A stretch of 64,000 nt of DNA from Kordia antarctica (lineage in GTDB: Bacteria; Bacteroidota; Bacteroidia; Flavobacteriales; Flavobacteriaceae). A program made the position numbers and the translations under genes. The stretch spans positions 4,493,501 through 4,557,500 of the forward strand of contig NZ_CP019288.1 of NCBI RefSeq assembly GCF_009901525.1, in the 5' to 3' direction. Shown here piece after piece: positions 19,298-28,960 of this stretch (position 1 is the stretch's first letter; each line of letters begins with the position of its first letter). The notes under the pieces were generated by a model. It had not been told where the DNA came from. It ran no database searches and worked only from the letters and a program-made list of their open reading frames with translations.

Positions 19298-21838
19298 CTA
19301 AAAAGGATAATTAATCCCAATATTATACACAGCATTTCCAAAGTTATAATCATTAAACCAACGATTGCCAATAGGATATGCAGGATCGTACGTTTTGAAA
19401 CCTGTATCAAATCGCAATACAAAAAAGCTAAAGTCGTACCGAATTCCAAAACCAGTTCCGAGTGCAATATCTTGCAAAGAAGAAAATCCGTTAAACTCTC
19501 TATCTTTATCTCCAATATCATCAAACACATTCCAAATGTTTCCGGCATCGGCAAAAAATGCACCTTTGAAGCTTCCGACCAAATCAAAACGATATTCTAC
19601 GTTAAATGCTAATTTTAAATTTGCTTCGTTAAAATCTAACAGACTCGCCGAACGTCCTGGACCTAATTGATACGCGCTCCAAGCTCTGTTGTCATTCGAT
19701 CCGCCACCAAAGTAACTTCGTGCAAACGGAATATTATCTGAGTTTCCATACGGAATTGCAATCCCGAAAAAGCTACGAAATGCCAATACATCTTGCTTTG
19801 CCGAAATTTCCCAATGTTTTATATAATCGAACTCAGTTTTTATATATTGTGAATACTGAACGCCGAAAAGCTCATATTTTCCACGCGCATTTTTATCTAA
19901 TTTTGTCACATTAGCAATTGCAGACAAAAAGTTTCCTGCAAATTCTAGTTCTGTACGGAATTGGAAAAAAGTATTATCCGAAATATTTTCTTTGTTGTTG
20001 TGTAAAAAATTAATCTTCGAAGAAGCAATCAAGTTATCTTGTGTCAATCGGAATTGACGTTGTTCCACACTCAAAACTGTAGATAATTGATCTGCGGTTA
20101 CCGAAAAAGCATTGTTCACAACATCTTCTATAAACTGATCTGTTTCGCCCAAAGCGATATCCAAAGAAGCGTCATCCGCAATATAATTAGAATTTTGAGC
20201 AACCTCATTTAAGCGATCATACGAACTTGTATACACGTTAAAATAGTTACTTGTGTTTAAGTTTCTAATGAATTGAACATTGAATAATTCCAGATTAAAT
20301 GTATTCTTCTTACTTGGTGTCCAATTGTAACGAATCAATCCTGTAAACGTTTGTCTGTCCAATCCAATATTTTGTTGCACACTTGTTCCCAATGATAAAA
20401 CCGTAGTTGGCAACATGTATTTTGGAATGATTTTATCCGTATTAAACGGAAAGAAGAAACGCGGAAAATTTAATCGAATATCAGCTCCAATTTCAGAAAT
20501 ATTGAAGAATTGATCTTCCGAATCGGCTAAATCTTTGGAAGCACCTAATGTTCCTCTCGCAGAAATTTCTAACGTTTCTGCGCCGCGAAATACATTTCTG
20601 CTTAACAACGATGTGCTAAACGAAAATCCGTAATCCTGAATGTTAGAATGTGTAACATCAATATCAAAACCAAGCGAGAATTTTTTCAGCGGACTCAAAT
20701 ATATATCCGTCACTAAATCGGTAAGACTATCGGTATCGTATTTATACTGAATATTTGGGTATTTAAACGTTCGTAAATTACTAATGTGTTTGTATGTCAA
20801 TGTCCGATCATTATCGCGATATACATCACCTGGATGAACAAAAATCGCATCTGTAATTGCCTTTGGACGAAAACGCAACTTCTCATTCGAATAAATGGTA
20901 TACTCATTATAAGTAACCGAATCAATATATTCTGATCGCGAATTGGCAAAGGTATTATCTGTATAAATATTTACTTTTTTGATGCGATGCACTTTGTATG
21001 GTTTTTCAACAATTGTATCCTGTTTCCGCTCTTGTAAGTTGTTAATTTTGATCAATGTTGGAAGTTTATAATCAGGTGTTATTGAATCAATTCCAACCGT
21101 AGGTTTAATAGAATTTAACTGAAAATTATAAATTCCGGAGTTTCTAAACAAAACAGTTAAGCGTTCACGTTCATTGTAAAAATCAGCCGTATTGTATTGT
21201 TTTCCTTGCTTTACAAGCGATTTGTCTTTGTGTAAATTGTAGATAGAATCCAAATCGGGCGATTTAATCACTACTTGCAAACTATCAATAAAATATGGAT
21301 TTCCTTTTACTATCGTATAATCGATACTTGCTCTTTTTTTCTGTTCGGAAGAAATAACTTCGTAGCGCGCTTTTGCATTAAAATATCCTTTATTTTGATA
21401 ATATACCTTTAAACGATTGGTTGTTTTCTTGGTCTTTTTTTCGTCGATAATCACAGGCGCTTCACCAATTTTTTTCAACCAATTATTAAAACCAACTTTA
21501 TAGCTTCTCATTTCTTCCACTTGCTTTTCAGAATAACGTCTGTACAAACGTTCTCTTCGCGTCGGATCGCGATCAAGCCAAGCTGTAAACACAGAATCAG
21601 GATCAACCCCTGCGGCATTATAAATATTTAATCGCAACGGATACCCCAAAATACGACTGTTTGGTTTTTGGTACATTTGACTCAACGCATCAGGATCGTT
21701 TGATTTCTCTCCGTCAACGATTAAGTTGTTGTTAATCAGTAATTGCTCACTTTCTTTCACGCGCTTAATAGAATTACACGAGCCAATGAATGCGACAATT
21801 ATAATAAATAATGATATTTTTGCTAAATAAGATTTCAA
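19298..21838 (-). CDS. tamL: Translocation and assembly module lipoprotein TamL (BamA/TamA superfamily)
   Basis: The 846-residue outer-membrane protein has a lipoprotein signal (FIIIVAFIGSCNS, Cys21), which distinguishes Bacteroidetes TamL from TamA. POTRA-like segments fill roughly residues 40-390 (for example NRLKVYYQNKGYFNAKARYEV and FRPKAITDAIFVHPGDVYRD). A C-terminal 16-strand barrel follows, with GPGRSASLLDFNEANLKLAFNVEYRF and a final strand ending GINYPF. TamL works with a TamB-like protein in outer-membrane protein insertion; the partner is not in this window. It is divergent from the methyltransferase gene, with 38 bp between starts. Confidence 0.9.
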   Translation of the reverse strand: MKSYLAKISLFIIIVAFIGSCNSIKRVKESEQLLINNNLIVDGEKSNDPDALSQMYQKPNSRILGYPLRLNIYNAAGVDPDSVFTAWLDRDPTRRERLYRRYSEKQVEEMRSYKVGFNNWLKKIGEAPVIIDEKKTKKTTNRLKVYYQNKGYFNAKARYEVISSEQKKRASIDYTIVKGNPYFIDSLQVVIKSPDLDSIYNLHKDKSLVKQGKQYNTADFYNERERLTVLFRNSGIYNFQLNSIKPTVGIDSITPDYKLPTLIKINNLQERKQDTIVEKPYKVHRIKKVNIYTDNTFANSRSEYIDSVTYNEYTIYSNEKLRFRPKAITDAIFVHPGDVYRDNDRTLTYKHISNLRTFKYPNIQYKYDTDSLTDLVTDIYLSPLKKFSLGFDIDVTHSNIQDYGFSFSTSLLSRNVFRGAETLEISARGTLGASKDLADSEDQFFNISEIGADIRLNFPRFFFPFNTDKIIPKYMLPTTVLSLGTSVQQNIGLDRQTFTGLIRYNWTPSKKNTFNLELFNVQFIRNLNTSNYFNVYTSSYDRLNEVAQNSNYIADDASLDIALGETDQFIEDVVNNAFSVTADQLSTVLSVEQRQFRLTQDNLIASSKINFLHNNKENISDNTFFQFRTELEFAGNFLSAIANVTKLDKNARGKYELFGVQYSQYIKTEFDYIKHWEISAKQDVLAFRSFFGIAIPYGNSDNIPFARSYFGGGSNDNRAWSAYQLGPGRSASLLDFNEANLKLAFNVEYRFDLVGSFKGAFFADAGNIWNVFDDIGDKDREFNGFSSLQDIALGTGFGIRYDFSFFVLRFDTGFKTYDPAYPIGNRWFNDYNFGNAVYNIGINYPF

Positions 21839-21876
21839 TAAGTGGTATTTTTCAAATTCAAAAATAAACTATTTGC

Positions 21877-22608
21877 ATGGTAAGCAAAAGACAAATAAAA
21901 ATAATAACGAGTCTACATCAAAAAAAGTACCGAAAATCAATTGGTTTATTCGTTGCGGAAGGAAAAAAGGTCATTGACGAGTTTTTAAACTCTCATTTTG
22001 AGCTTGATTCATTATTTACTACGGACGAAAATTTATTTGCTGTACATCCAAAAGTAACCGTTATTTCTGAAGCTGAACTTAAAAAAATAAGTTTTTTAAA
22101 AACACCGAATAAAGCACTTGCACTTTTTAAAATTTCTGATGATAAAATCGCTTCCGCAGAAGGCTTCATAGTTGCACTTGATGATGTCCGAGATCCTGGA
22201 AATTTAGGAACCATCATTCGTTTGTGCGATTGGTTTGGCGTAAAACAACTCGTATGTTCTGAAGCTACTGTTGATTGTTACAACCCAAAAGTAATCCAGG
22301 CAACAATGGGTTCGTTAACACGTGTAAATGTTGTATATACAGATTTAGGAAAATATCTAGCCGAAGCAAAACTTCCAGTATTTGGTGCGTTTATGGATGG
22401 AGATAATGTCTATAAAACAAAACTGCCGAAAGACGGAATTTTAGTCATGGGAAATGAAGCAAATGGTGTTTCTGAGGAAGTTTCAAAATTAATCACACAA
22501 AAAATAAGCATTCCACGATTTGGAGAAATTCAAGCAACCGAAAGTTTAAATGTCGCAACAGCCACAGGAATATTGTTGAATGAGTTTAAAAGGAGTTTGT
22601 TTTTGTAG
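21877..22608 (+). CDS. TrmH/SpoU-family RNA 2'-O-methyltransferase
   Basis: The 243-residue SPOUT-fold methyltransferase has an N-terminal substrate-binding domain (KRQIKIITSLHQKKYRKSIGLFVAEGKKVI, residues 4-33). The knotted SAM-binding core follows: ALDDVRDPGNLGTIIRLCDWFG (motif 1), GILVMGNEANGVSEEV (motif 2) and PRFGEIQATESLNVATATGILLNEF (motif 3). It most likely methylates 23S rRNA or tRNA ribose; the exact site cannot be read from sequence. It shares a very short divergent promoter region with tamL. Confidence 0.92.
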   Translation: MVSKRQIKIITSLHQKKYRKSIGLFVAEGKKVIDEFLNSHFELDSLFTTDENLFAVHPKVTVISEAELKKISFLKTPNKALALFKISDDKIASAEGFIVALDDVRDPGNLGTIIRLCDWFGVKQLVCSEATVDCYNPKVIQATMGSLTRVNVVYTDLGKYLAEAKLPVFGAFMDGDNVYKTKLPKDGILVMGNEANGVSEEVSKLITQKISIPRFGEIQATESLNVATATGILLNEFKRSLFL

Positions 22609-23060
22609 TATCGTTTACCACATTTTCAGTCTCATTAAGATATTCAAGCAAACAAAAATTAGTTAATATTTTGATTTTACGGTTTACCGTAAGGTCAGAA
22701 TATTTCTTATTTGTATGTAGTTTTTTATTATTAGAAATCCCGTAATTGAAGTAATGTAAAACCGTATTTACCTGGTTGTTAAATGGTTATATTTGCTGTG
22801 TTAAAAATATTCATTGAATTATTATTCAGCAATGTAATCGTCATATTGAAATTAGTATTACACGCTCTCATTTGAAATCAAATTATGCTTCTGTCAATTA
22901 TATGTTTACTATTCGCGTAAAGTAAATCATTATTTGCTCAAAAAAGACTATTTCTATTAGCAATTGTTATAGGTGTAATTTTGCTCTATTTAGTTAATTT
23001 ATCAATGATTTTGCCGAAAATCCTCTTATGATTAGGTATCATCAAAATAACAAGCGAAAA
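22609..23060. other. Intergenic region with a palindrome shared with 41.48 kb
   Basis: No gene was seen, although an in-frame upstream start at 23028 would extend the next gene by 11 residues. The main feature is a perfect palindrome, TTACGGT-TT-ACCGTAA, at 22677-22692. A second partial ACCGTATTTAC lies near 22760. Confidence 0.55.
22677..22692. promoter_or_regulatory. Palindromic candidate operator TTACGGT-TT-ACCGTAA
   Basis: Perfect 7-bp half sites around TT. A related site TACGGT-GAA-ACCGTA lies at 41478-41492, upstream of a GG-leader peptide gene. It is about 370 bp upstream of the metalloprotease-like lipoprotein gene. No regulator is known. Confidence 0.45.
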
Positions 23061-24866
23061 ATGAAAAAACACATTTTTATATATTTTATTTTACTCTTTT
23101 TATTCTCATGTGATAATGATGAATTTCATGAAGCAGAAGAATTAGAGAATCACGTATCAACAGACTTAAGAATTCAGTACAAGCGAGGAAGTGAAGTTTC
23201 TGCCTCTGCACTTGACTTCATCAAATCAAGAACGAATAATACATTTACTGTCACTAGCAAAAAGGGTGAAGTTAAATTGAATAGTTCTCTATCATTATCG
23301 AAAAATAATGAATTGGGAACAGTAGATACTTCAAAAGAAATTGTTGTTATTAATGAAAATAATACAAAACATACTTTTAAGGTAATTGCACCCTCAGAAC
23401 ATTCAAACACTGTTATAAACCTTATTGTAGTGGAAAAGGAGACGGATAGTTATGAGTACTTTTTAAAATATACTTTCGCTGGAGAACTTCCAATAAATGA
23501 AGAAACAGGAACAACAGATTTTTCAGAATTTAATGGAACAATAGAGACCTTTAATGCGGATGGTGCTTTGATAGGCTCAATGACAATTGAAAACGGTATT
23601 ATAACAAACGATCAAGGTCAACTGTCTCCTTGCCCTGACGACAGCCAAGAACCTACTGATGATAACACTAATGTAGATTCTAATACAGGAGGTTCAGACA
23701 GTAGTACTGGAATACCAAATGACGACAATACAGATGACCCTTTGAGTAGTGGAAACGGTGACCCTAATCAGAGTTCTCAATTTACTGATCCAAATGGAGA
23801 TTGCGGTTTAACTTGGGCTTATGAGTCTTGCGGATGTGGAGGTAGTCCTAATGGTCATGCTCCTCAAGGAGTTGATTGTTGTCAAGGAAGTCCTTTGGTA
23901 ATAAGAGACTGTAATGGCACTGTTATTGCTCAAAGAGATTCAAATACATCAACAACAATCTTTAAAAGAAACGGTTTTGATCCTTGTGATGATGGTGATG
24001 TAGGTGTAATTTTAGACGATGATGTTTTATGCGCTATGGATAATGATAGTTTTAATGCTTACTATTCTAACAAATCTCCTTTCGATGTTGATTTGAATGA
24101 TGTGAGGAGATACTGTGATTCTATTACACCTCCAGATCCAGAAAATGAAAAATTTATGTGTGTTTATAATAAACTAGTAAATTCTCCGAAGTTTAAACAT
24201 TTATTTACTGATGTTTTTGGTGACAGCGAAAATTTAAATGTGAAATTTGAAATTGTTGATGTAGTGTCTGCTACAAACCCTCATATTAATGCTAATTGTC
24301 AGGCTTCAGGAACTCTTGACTCAAATGGTAATTTGGTAAATGCCCTTATGACTATTAAGATTAAAAGATCGCATATAAATGGGGACCCAAGAATTTCTCT
24401 AGCTAAAACTATATTACATGAATGCATACACGCTTACATAAAACTGAAAAAACTTGACAGTAATCAAGGTACAACCTTCCAAGATATAAACAATGAAACG
24501 TTAGGGCAACTTATAAATCAATATTATGGGAATGGACAGTTTAGCAACGGTCAACATGGACATGAATTTATGTTTGATTATATGTTGCCAAGTATGCAAC
24601 AGATGCTAAGTGACGTTAGAGACAATCTTGTCCCGGAAAATCATAGACAGATAGTTGAATCAAGAAACTATCAATCTTCTAGTAATCCTGTTGTCTCAAA
24701 TCATCCATGGGATTGGAATGAATTTTATTACTATTACAGCTTACTCGGTTTACATAATACAAATGCATTTGAACAACAAATAGAATCTAATCCAATAAAA
24801 AACTATCTTTATGGTAAATATAATGGAGATGGAGAATTACTAAGCAGTTCTTATTGTCAAGACTAA
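23061..24866 (+). CDS. Lipoprotein with HExxH zinc-protease-like motif
   Basis: The 601-residue protein, started at ATG 23061, gives a clean lipoprotein signal (MKKHIFIYFILLFLFSC, Cys17); the upstream start at 23028 adds charged residues in front. There is an N-terminal beta region (about 35-190), then a low-complexity Asp/Asn/Ser/Thr linker (190-240). A Cys-rich patch follows (about 248-285, CGLTWAYESCGCGG...CCQG). Near the C-terminus, LHECIHAYI (HECIH at 453-457) and a later HGHEF (499-503) form a plausible zinc site with a distal His ligand. The protease role is inferred from the motif only. The next gene starts 10 bp downstream. Confidence 0.8.
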   Translation: MKKHIFIYFILLFLFSCDNDEFHEAEELENHVSTDLRIQYKRGSEVSASALDFIKSRTNNTFTVTSKKGEVKLNSSLSLSKNNELGTVDTSKEIVVINENNTKHTFKVIAPSEHSNTVINLIVVEKETDSYEYFLKYTFAGELPINEETGTTDFSEFNGTIETFNADGALIGSMTIENGIITNDQGQLSPCPDDSQEPTDDNTNVDSNTGGSDSSTGIPNDDNTDDPLSSGNGDPNQSSQFTDPNGDCGLTWAYESCGCGGSPNGHAPQGVDCCQGSPLVIRDCNGTVIAQRDSNTSTTIFKRNGFDPCDDGDVGVILDDDVLCAMDNDSFNAYYSNKSPFDVDLNDVRRYCDSITPPDPENEKFMCVYNKLVNSPKFKHLFTDVFGDSENLNVKFEIVDVVSATNPHINANCQASGTLDSNGNLVNALMTIKIKRSHINGDPRISLAKTILHECIHAYIKLKKLDSNQGTTFQDINNETLGQLINQYYGNGQFSNGQHGHEFMFDYMLPSMQQMLSDVRDNLVPENHRQIVESRNYQSSSNPVVSNHPWDWNEFYYYYSLLGLHNTNAFEQQIESNPIKNYLYGKYNGDGELLSSSYCQD

Positions 24867-24876
24867 GATAAAAATT

Positions 24877-25857
24877 ATGAAAAAAATCATACTAATTATT
24901 CTATTGTCAAGTTATGGGCTTTTTGCTCAAACAATTGACGATTTGAAAAAATCAGATTCAATCTATTTTTACTTTTCTTCAAGTGGATCTCAAGAAAAAA
25001 AGGTTTCTAATGAAGATAGTTACACAAAAGATACCATAGTAAGTTATTCTTATTTCAAAAATGGGAAAGAGTTTTTAGGTTTTAGATACTCAAAATATAA
25101 AAATTTTGATGCTATTGATGCGAAAAAAGAAACATATAAACAATATCATAAAAAGGAATTTCTAATAAAAAATGAACAACAAATTGTTGATATTAAATTT
25201 TTGAATAAATTAAGCTTACATACTTTTGAATTTAGAAATATAATACAGGGAAAAAAACTTTTTTTGATAGATGACGAAGAAATTACAGGCGAAAAAATTC
25301 TAATCCGTGAAGTTTTTATAAATATGTTAGATGCTGCAATATGTGATGACACAGAAAATATAAAAGTAACTACTGTAAAAGATATTCCTCCTTTTTATTA
25401 CGAAATGCGAAGCAAGGATGAGTTTTATACTTTTTTAAAACCCAAGAAAGATGATGGAAACGAAAACTTATATGTGCTATTTAAACCTTCTAATAATACC
25501 TATAAAAATAGTTATAAGTATACTACATTAAATGGATCAATACGCTCTGAGTCTAAAATTCAAGAACAATTTACGTTTAAGCTTACTATAAAAAATCAAA
25601 AAGTGTTTTTTCAACTCACTAATAAGAGAAAACAAAAAATGATACTTTTAAAAAAAGATGATCTGTTTAGTGGGAAGTACAATACTGTCTCCCATGAGAA
25701 ACTCAGTACTTTATCAGAAAAGCAGTTTGAAAATTTATTTTCAACAGTAAAAAATATTTATGTTGTAGAAAATTTTGAAAATAGTGAATTTGTAACTCTT
25801 AAATTGGTAAAAATTTCTGCCGAAGCAAATGATTTTATAAGAAAGGACTATGAATAA
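24877..25857 (+). CDS. Exported protein of unknown function
   Basis: The 326-residue protein has a signal peptide (MKKIILIILLSSYGLFAQ). The mature part is Lys/Glu/Phe-rich with no recognised motif. It begins 10 bp after the metalloprotease-like lipoprotein gene, so the two are almost certainly co-transcribed and may act together at the cell surface. Its base composition is very AT-rich, like its partner's. Confidence 0.8.
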   Translation: MKKIILIILLSSYGLFAQTIDDLKKSDSIYFYFSSSGSQEKKVSNEDSYTKDTIVSYSYFKNGKEFLGFRYSKYKNFDAIDAKKETYKQYHKKEFLIKNEQQIVDIKFLNKLSLHTFEFRNIIQGKKLFLIDDEEITGEKILIREVFINMLDAAICDDTENIKVTTVKDIPPFYYEMRSKDEFYTFLKPKKDDGNENLYVLFKPSNNTYKNSYKYTTLNGSIRSESKIQEQFTFKLTIKNQKVFFQLTNKRKQKMILLKKDDLFSGKYNTVSHEKLSTLSEKQFENLFSTVKNIYVVENFENSEFVTLKLVKISAEANDFIRKDYE

Positions 25858-25987
25858 ACTATCACTTCAGATTTTATTTGGTACTACGGCTATAGTGAAC
25901 GATGTTATAAGGTTTTAATAATTTTATTGTGAGTAAGTTTCAATAAGATTAACATTTTCTTAAAAGCTGTGAAAATAAAGTTGTAGC

Positions 25988-26707
25988 TTACTGAAACGTA
26001 AAATTAATAAAAACGCCACGCGATTTCATTGCCTTAATATTTCCTGTCCATGGACTATTTGGATCTACATCACGAACCAATTCATCATTCAAAGCAAAAA
26101 CGCCACGAATAGAAGGTGTGAATTTAAAATAGTATAAGTAAAAATCGACTCCGAAACCTACTTCGTAATAATACGTCGCTTTCTTCATGCGAAACTGATT
26201 GTTACTATTATCATCAGGATTGTCTTGATTGCTAGATAAATTCAACGAAGTAGAAAATCCTCCAACAACAAAAGGCTTAAAATTATTTATTCGTTTCGTG
26301 CTAAATTTCAAAAGTAACGGAACATGCACATAACTCGATTTTATTTCGCGCGCTCTATCCACAGGATCTGTCAATCCGTAACTTTCTGGATATTCTAAAT
26401 TTCGTGTCGAAAAGAAAATTCCTGGCTCTAAACGTATGTTTACATAATTGTTCAACTTTACGTCTCCAACCAATCCAACATTAAAACCTGTGGCTGGTTT
26501 TCGGACAATAGCTTCTGCATTTGTGTTGTACGTAAACTTAAAATCGTAACTATTAAATCCTAAATAATAACCCCAAGTTAGGATGTTATTGTCTATTTGA
26601 CCATTTCCTCCACTAGCATCATTTAATACTTTCTTCTTGCTGAATAACTGAGAATAAGCAGGTTGTAATGTAAAAACACAACAGATGATTACCAAAATCT
26701 TCTTCAT
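25988..26707 (-). CDS. porT: Type IX secretion / gliding protein PorT family (outer-membrane barrel)
   Basis: The 239-residue protein has a signal peptide (MKKILVIICCVFTLQPAYSQ) and an 8-strand-type barrel. Strands include WGYYLGFNSYDFKFTY, FNVGLVGDVKLNNYVNIRLEPGIFF, VHVPLLLKFST, YYYEVGFGVDFYLYYFKFTPSI and C-terminal GVFINFTFQ. Length, sequence style and position directly after ubiE fit the PorT (SprT) protein of Bacteroidetes, which is needed for type IX secretion. It starts 5 bp after ubiE ends, so they form an operon. A generic porin-family protein remains possible. Confidence 0.8.
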   Translation of the reverse strand: MKKILVIICCVFTLQPAYSQLFSKKKVLNDASGGNGQIDNNILTWGYYLGFNSYDFKFTYNTNAEAIVRKPATGFNVGLVGDVKLNNYVNIRLEPGIFFSTRNLEYPESYGLTDPVDRAREIKSSYVHVPLLLKFSTKRINNFKPFVVGGFSTSLNLSSNQDNPDDNSNNQFRMKKATYYYEVGFGVDFYLYYFKFTPSIRGVFALNDELVRDVDPNSPWTGNIKAMKSRGVFINFTFQ

Positions 26708-26712
26708 AAATT

Positions 26713-27441
26713 CTATTTTGTTGCGGTGTAAATACTTGCTACACCAAACGTTTGTGGTTTATCGTTCACATCTATAAACCCAATTTTTCGTAAAATATTG
26801 TTGAAGTTCTCACCATATGGAAAAGCGGCTGCCGATTCTGACAAATATCCATACGCAGAATTATCTTTAGAAAACAGTTTTCCGATGAGTGGTAGGATGT
26901 TTTTTGTGTAAAATTTATAAAATTGTTTGAATGGCGTTTTTACAGGAACTGAAGTTTCTAACACAACAAAAATTCCAGTTGGTTTTAAAACTCTCAAAAT
27001 TTCTTGCAATCCCTGTTCTAAGTTTTCAAAATTCCGAACACCAAAAGCAACGGTAATTGCATCAAAAGAATCATTTTCAAACGGAAGTTTTTCTCCATCG
27101 CCTAATACCATTTCTATCTTATCGCTTAATGCTTTCTTTTCAATTTTTTCTTTTCCTACTTCCAACATTCCTGGCGAAATATCGAGTCCTACAATACGTT
27201 CAGCACTTGTTTCTGCTAAGTTAATTGCTAAGTCGGCAGTTCCAGTGGCAATATCTAAAATTGTCTTCGGATTTGTTGCGCCCACTAATTTTACTACTCT
27301 TTTTCGCCATTTAATATCAATTCCAAAAGAAATCACACGATTCAGTCCATCATAATTCTTAGAAATCGTATCAAACATCTCTGTAACTTGCTCTTTTTTG
27401 CCCAGATTCGACTCTTTATACGGTGTTACATTCTTTGACAT
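26713..27441 (-). CDS. ubiE: Demethylmenaquinone / 2-polyprenyl benzoquinol methyltransferase
   Basis: This SAM-dependent methyltransferase performs the last step of menaquinone synthesis (menaquinone being the usual quinone of this phylum). Motifs are VTEMFDTISKNYDGLNRVISFGID, ILDIATGTADLAI (motif I), GLDISPGMLEVG, GDGEKLPFENDSFDAITVAFGVRNF and GIFVVLETSVP. The start was placed at the ATG giving MSKNVTPYKESNLGKKEQV (242 residues, normal length). The longer frame adds 46 residues unlike the family. It is upstream of porT in one operon and divergent from trkA. Confidence 0.95.
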   Translation of the reverse strand: MSKNVTPYKESNLGKKEQVTEMFDTISKNYDGLNRVISFGIDIKWRKRVVKLVGATNPKTILDIATGTADLAINLAETSAERIVGLDISPGMLEVGKEKIEKKALSDKIEMVLGDGEKLPFENDSFDAITVAFGVRNFENLEQGLQEILRVLKPTGIFVVLETSVPVKTPFKQFYKFYTKNILPLIGKLFSKDNSAYGYLSESAAAFPYGENFNNILRKIGFIDVNDKPQTFGVASIYTATK

Positions 27442-27568
27442 ATAGGAAATTTTGGCAAATATAATTAATCCTATGATGAATGTAACGTTGCAAAGCCTAT
27501 AATTTACATAGGATATACAATTCTGATACTCAACACTAAAAGTAATGGTGTAAATAGCTTTTTTGCCG

Positions 27569-27576
27569 TATATTTG
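27569..27576 (+). promoter_or_regulatory. Candidate -7 element for trkA
   Basis: TATATTTG fits the Bacteroidetes -7 consensus TAnnTTTG and lies 25 bp before the trkA start codon. No clear -33 TTTG was seen at the usual distance. Confidence 0.35.
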
Positions 27577-27601
27577 CATACTTTTTCAATACGATTCATA
27601 A

Positions 27602-28951
27602 ATGAAAATTATTATTGCTGGAGCTGGTGAGGTTGGGTATCATTTAGCAAAACTCCTTTCTTACGAATCTCAAGATATTACGTTAATTGACTGTAATAAA
27701 GACAACTTAGAATATGCAGATGCTCACTTAGATATACGTGTCATTAAAGGCGATGCGACGTCTGTAAGTATCTTAAAAGACGCCAGAGTTGCAACCGCAG
27801 ATTTGGTAATTACCGTAACTTCTTCCGAAACTACAAACATTACCATTTGCGTATTGGCAAAGCAATTGGGTTGTAAACGAACTATTGCACGAATTTCAAA
27901 TACTGAATTTATAGATAATCAAGAAGAATTACGATTCAAAGATTTAGGAATCGATGAATTAATTTCTCCTGAAAAGTTGGCTGCTGCCGAAATAAGATTA
28001 TTACTAAATCAATCAGCATTTAATGATAGTTACCAGTTTGAAGATGGCGCTTTAACAATGGTTGGAACTACGTTACAGCGTACCGCACCATTTATTGGAA
28101 AAAGTGTGAAAGAAACTGCAAATGTGTTTCCAGAATTACACTTTGCGCCAATTGCCATTCAACGATTTGGAACACAATATACGTTAATTCCTCGCGGAGA
28201 TACTATATTCAAAGAAGGCGATCAAGTATATTTTATCACTTCAAAACAAGGTGTAGACGAATTATACAAATTAATCGGAAAGGTAAAAGAAGAGATCAAG
28301 AATGTCATGATTCTTGGCGGAAGTAATATTGGTTTTAAAACTGCGCGCGATCTTTGTCAGAATAAATTCAATGTAAAATTAATTGAAAAAGATAAAGTGA
28401 GAGCTTTTGAATTGGCAGACGATTTGCCAAATGCATTAGTAATTCAAGGTGACGGACGAAATGTAGAATTGCTTGAAGAAGAAGGTGTATACGATATGGA
28501 CGCGTTTATTGCCGTTACTGGAAATTCAGAAACAAATATTATGTCGTGCTTGGTTGCGAAGTCGAAAAATATCCGAAAAACCATTGCGTTGGTTGAAAAT
28601 ATGGACTATTTTCAACTCTCACAATCTATCGGAATTGATACATTGATTAATAAAAAATTACTAGCTGCAAACAATATATTTAGACACATTCGTAAAGGTG
28701 ACGTTGTCGATATGACGCGGCTCAACAATATGAATGCCGAACTATTAGAATTTATCGTAAAGCCAACTTCTCGCGTATGCGATAAAAAAATAATAGACTT
28801 AGATTTTCCTCGATCAGCCATTATTGGCGGCGTCATTCGTGATGGAGAAGGAATGATTGCTTTGGGCGATTTTCACATAAAATCAGGTGATAGAGTTGTC
28901 GTTTGTAGCTTACCAAGATCAATCAATAAAATAGAACGCATGTTTCTCTAA
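27602..28951 (+). CDS. trkA: Trk potassium uptake system, NAD-binding regulatory subunit TrkA
   Basis: The 449-residue peripheral membrane protein gates the TrkH K+ channel. Two RCK halves are present, each with a Rossmann domain: IIAGAGEVGYHLAKLL (residues 3-18) with acidic IDCNKD, and MILGGSNIGFKTARDL (about 236) with IEKD. Each is followed by a TrkA_C domain (about 140-225 and 370-449). It lies 9 bp upstream of trkH. Confidence 0.95.
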   Translation: MKIIIAGAGEVGYHLAKLLSYESQDITLIDCNKDNLEYADAHLDIRVIKGDATSVSILKDARVATADLVITVTSSETTNITICVLAKQLGCKRTIARISNTEFIDNQEELRFKDLGIDELISPEKLAAAEIRLLLNQSAFNDSYQFEDGALTMVGTTLQRTAPFIGKSVKETANVFPELHFAPIAIQRFGTQYTLIPRGDTIFKEGDQVYFITSKQGVDELYKLIGKVKEEIKNVMILGGSNIGFKTARDLCQNKFNVKLIEKDKVRAFELADDLPNALVIQGDGRNVELLEEEGVYDMDAFIAVTGNSETNIMSCLVAKSKNIRKTIALVENMDYFQLSQSIGIDTLINKKLLAANNIFRHIRKGDVVDMTRLNNMNAELLEFIVKPTSRVCDKKIIDLDFPRSAIIGGVIRDGEGMIALGDFHIKSGDRVVVCSLPRSINKIERMFL

Positions 28952-28960
28952 TCATTGATC

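Noticed and set aside
27442-27579. N-terminal extension of ubiE
   Set aside because: The 46 extra residues are unlike the family; the internal ATG gives the usual start and length.
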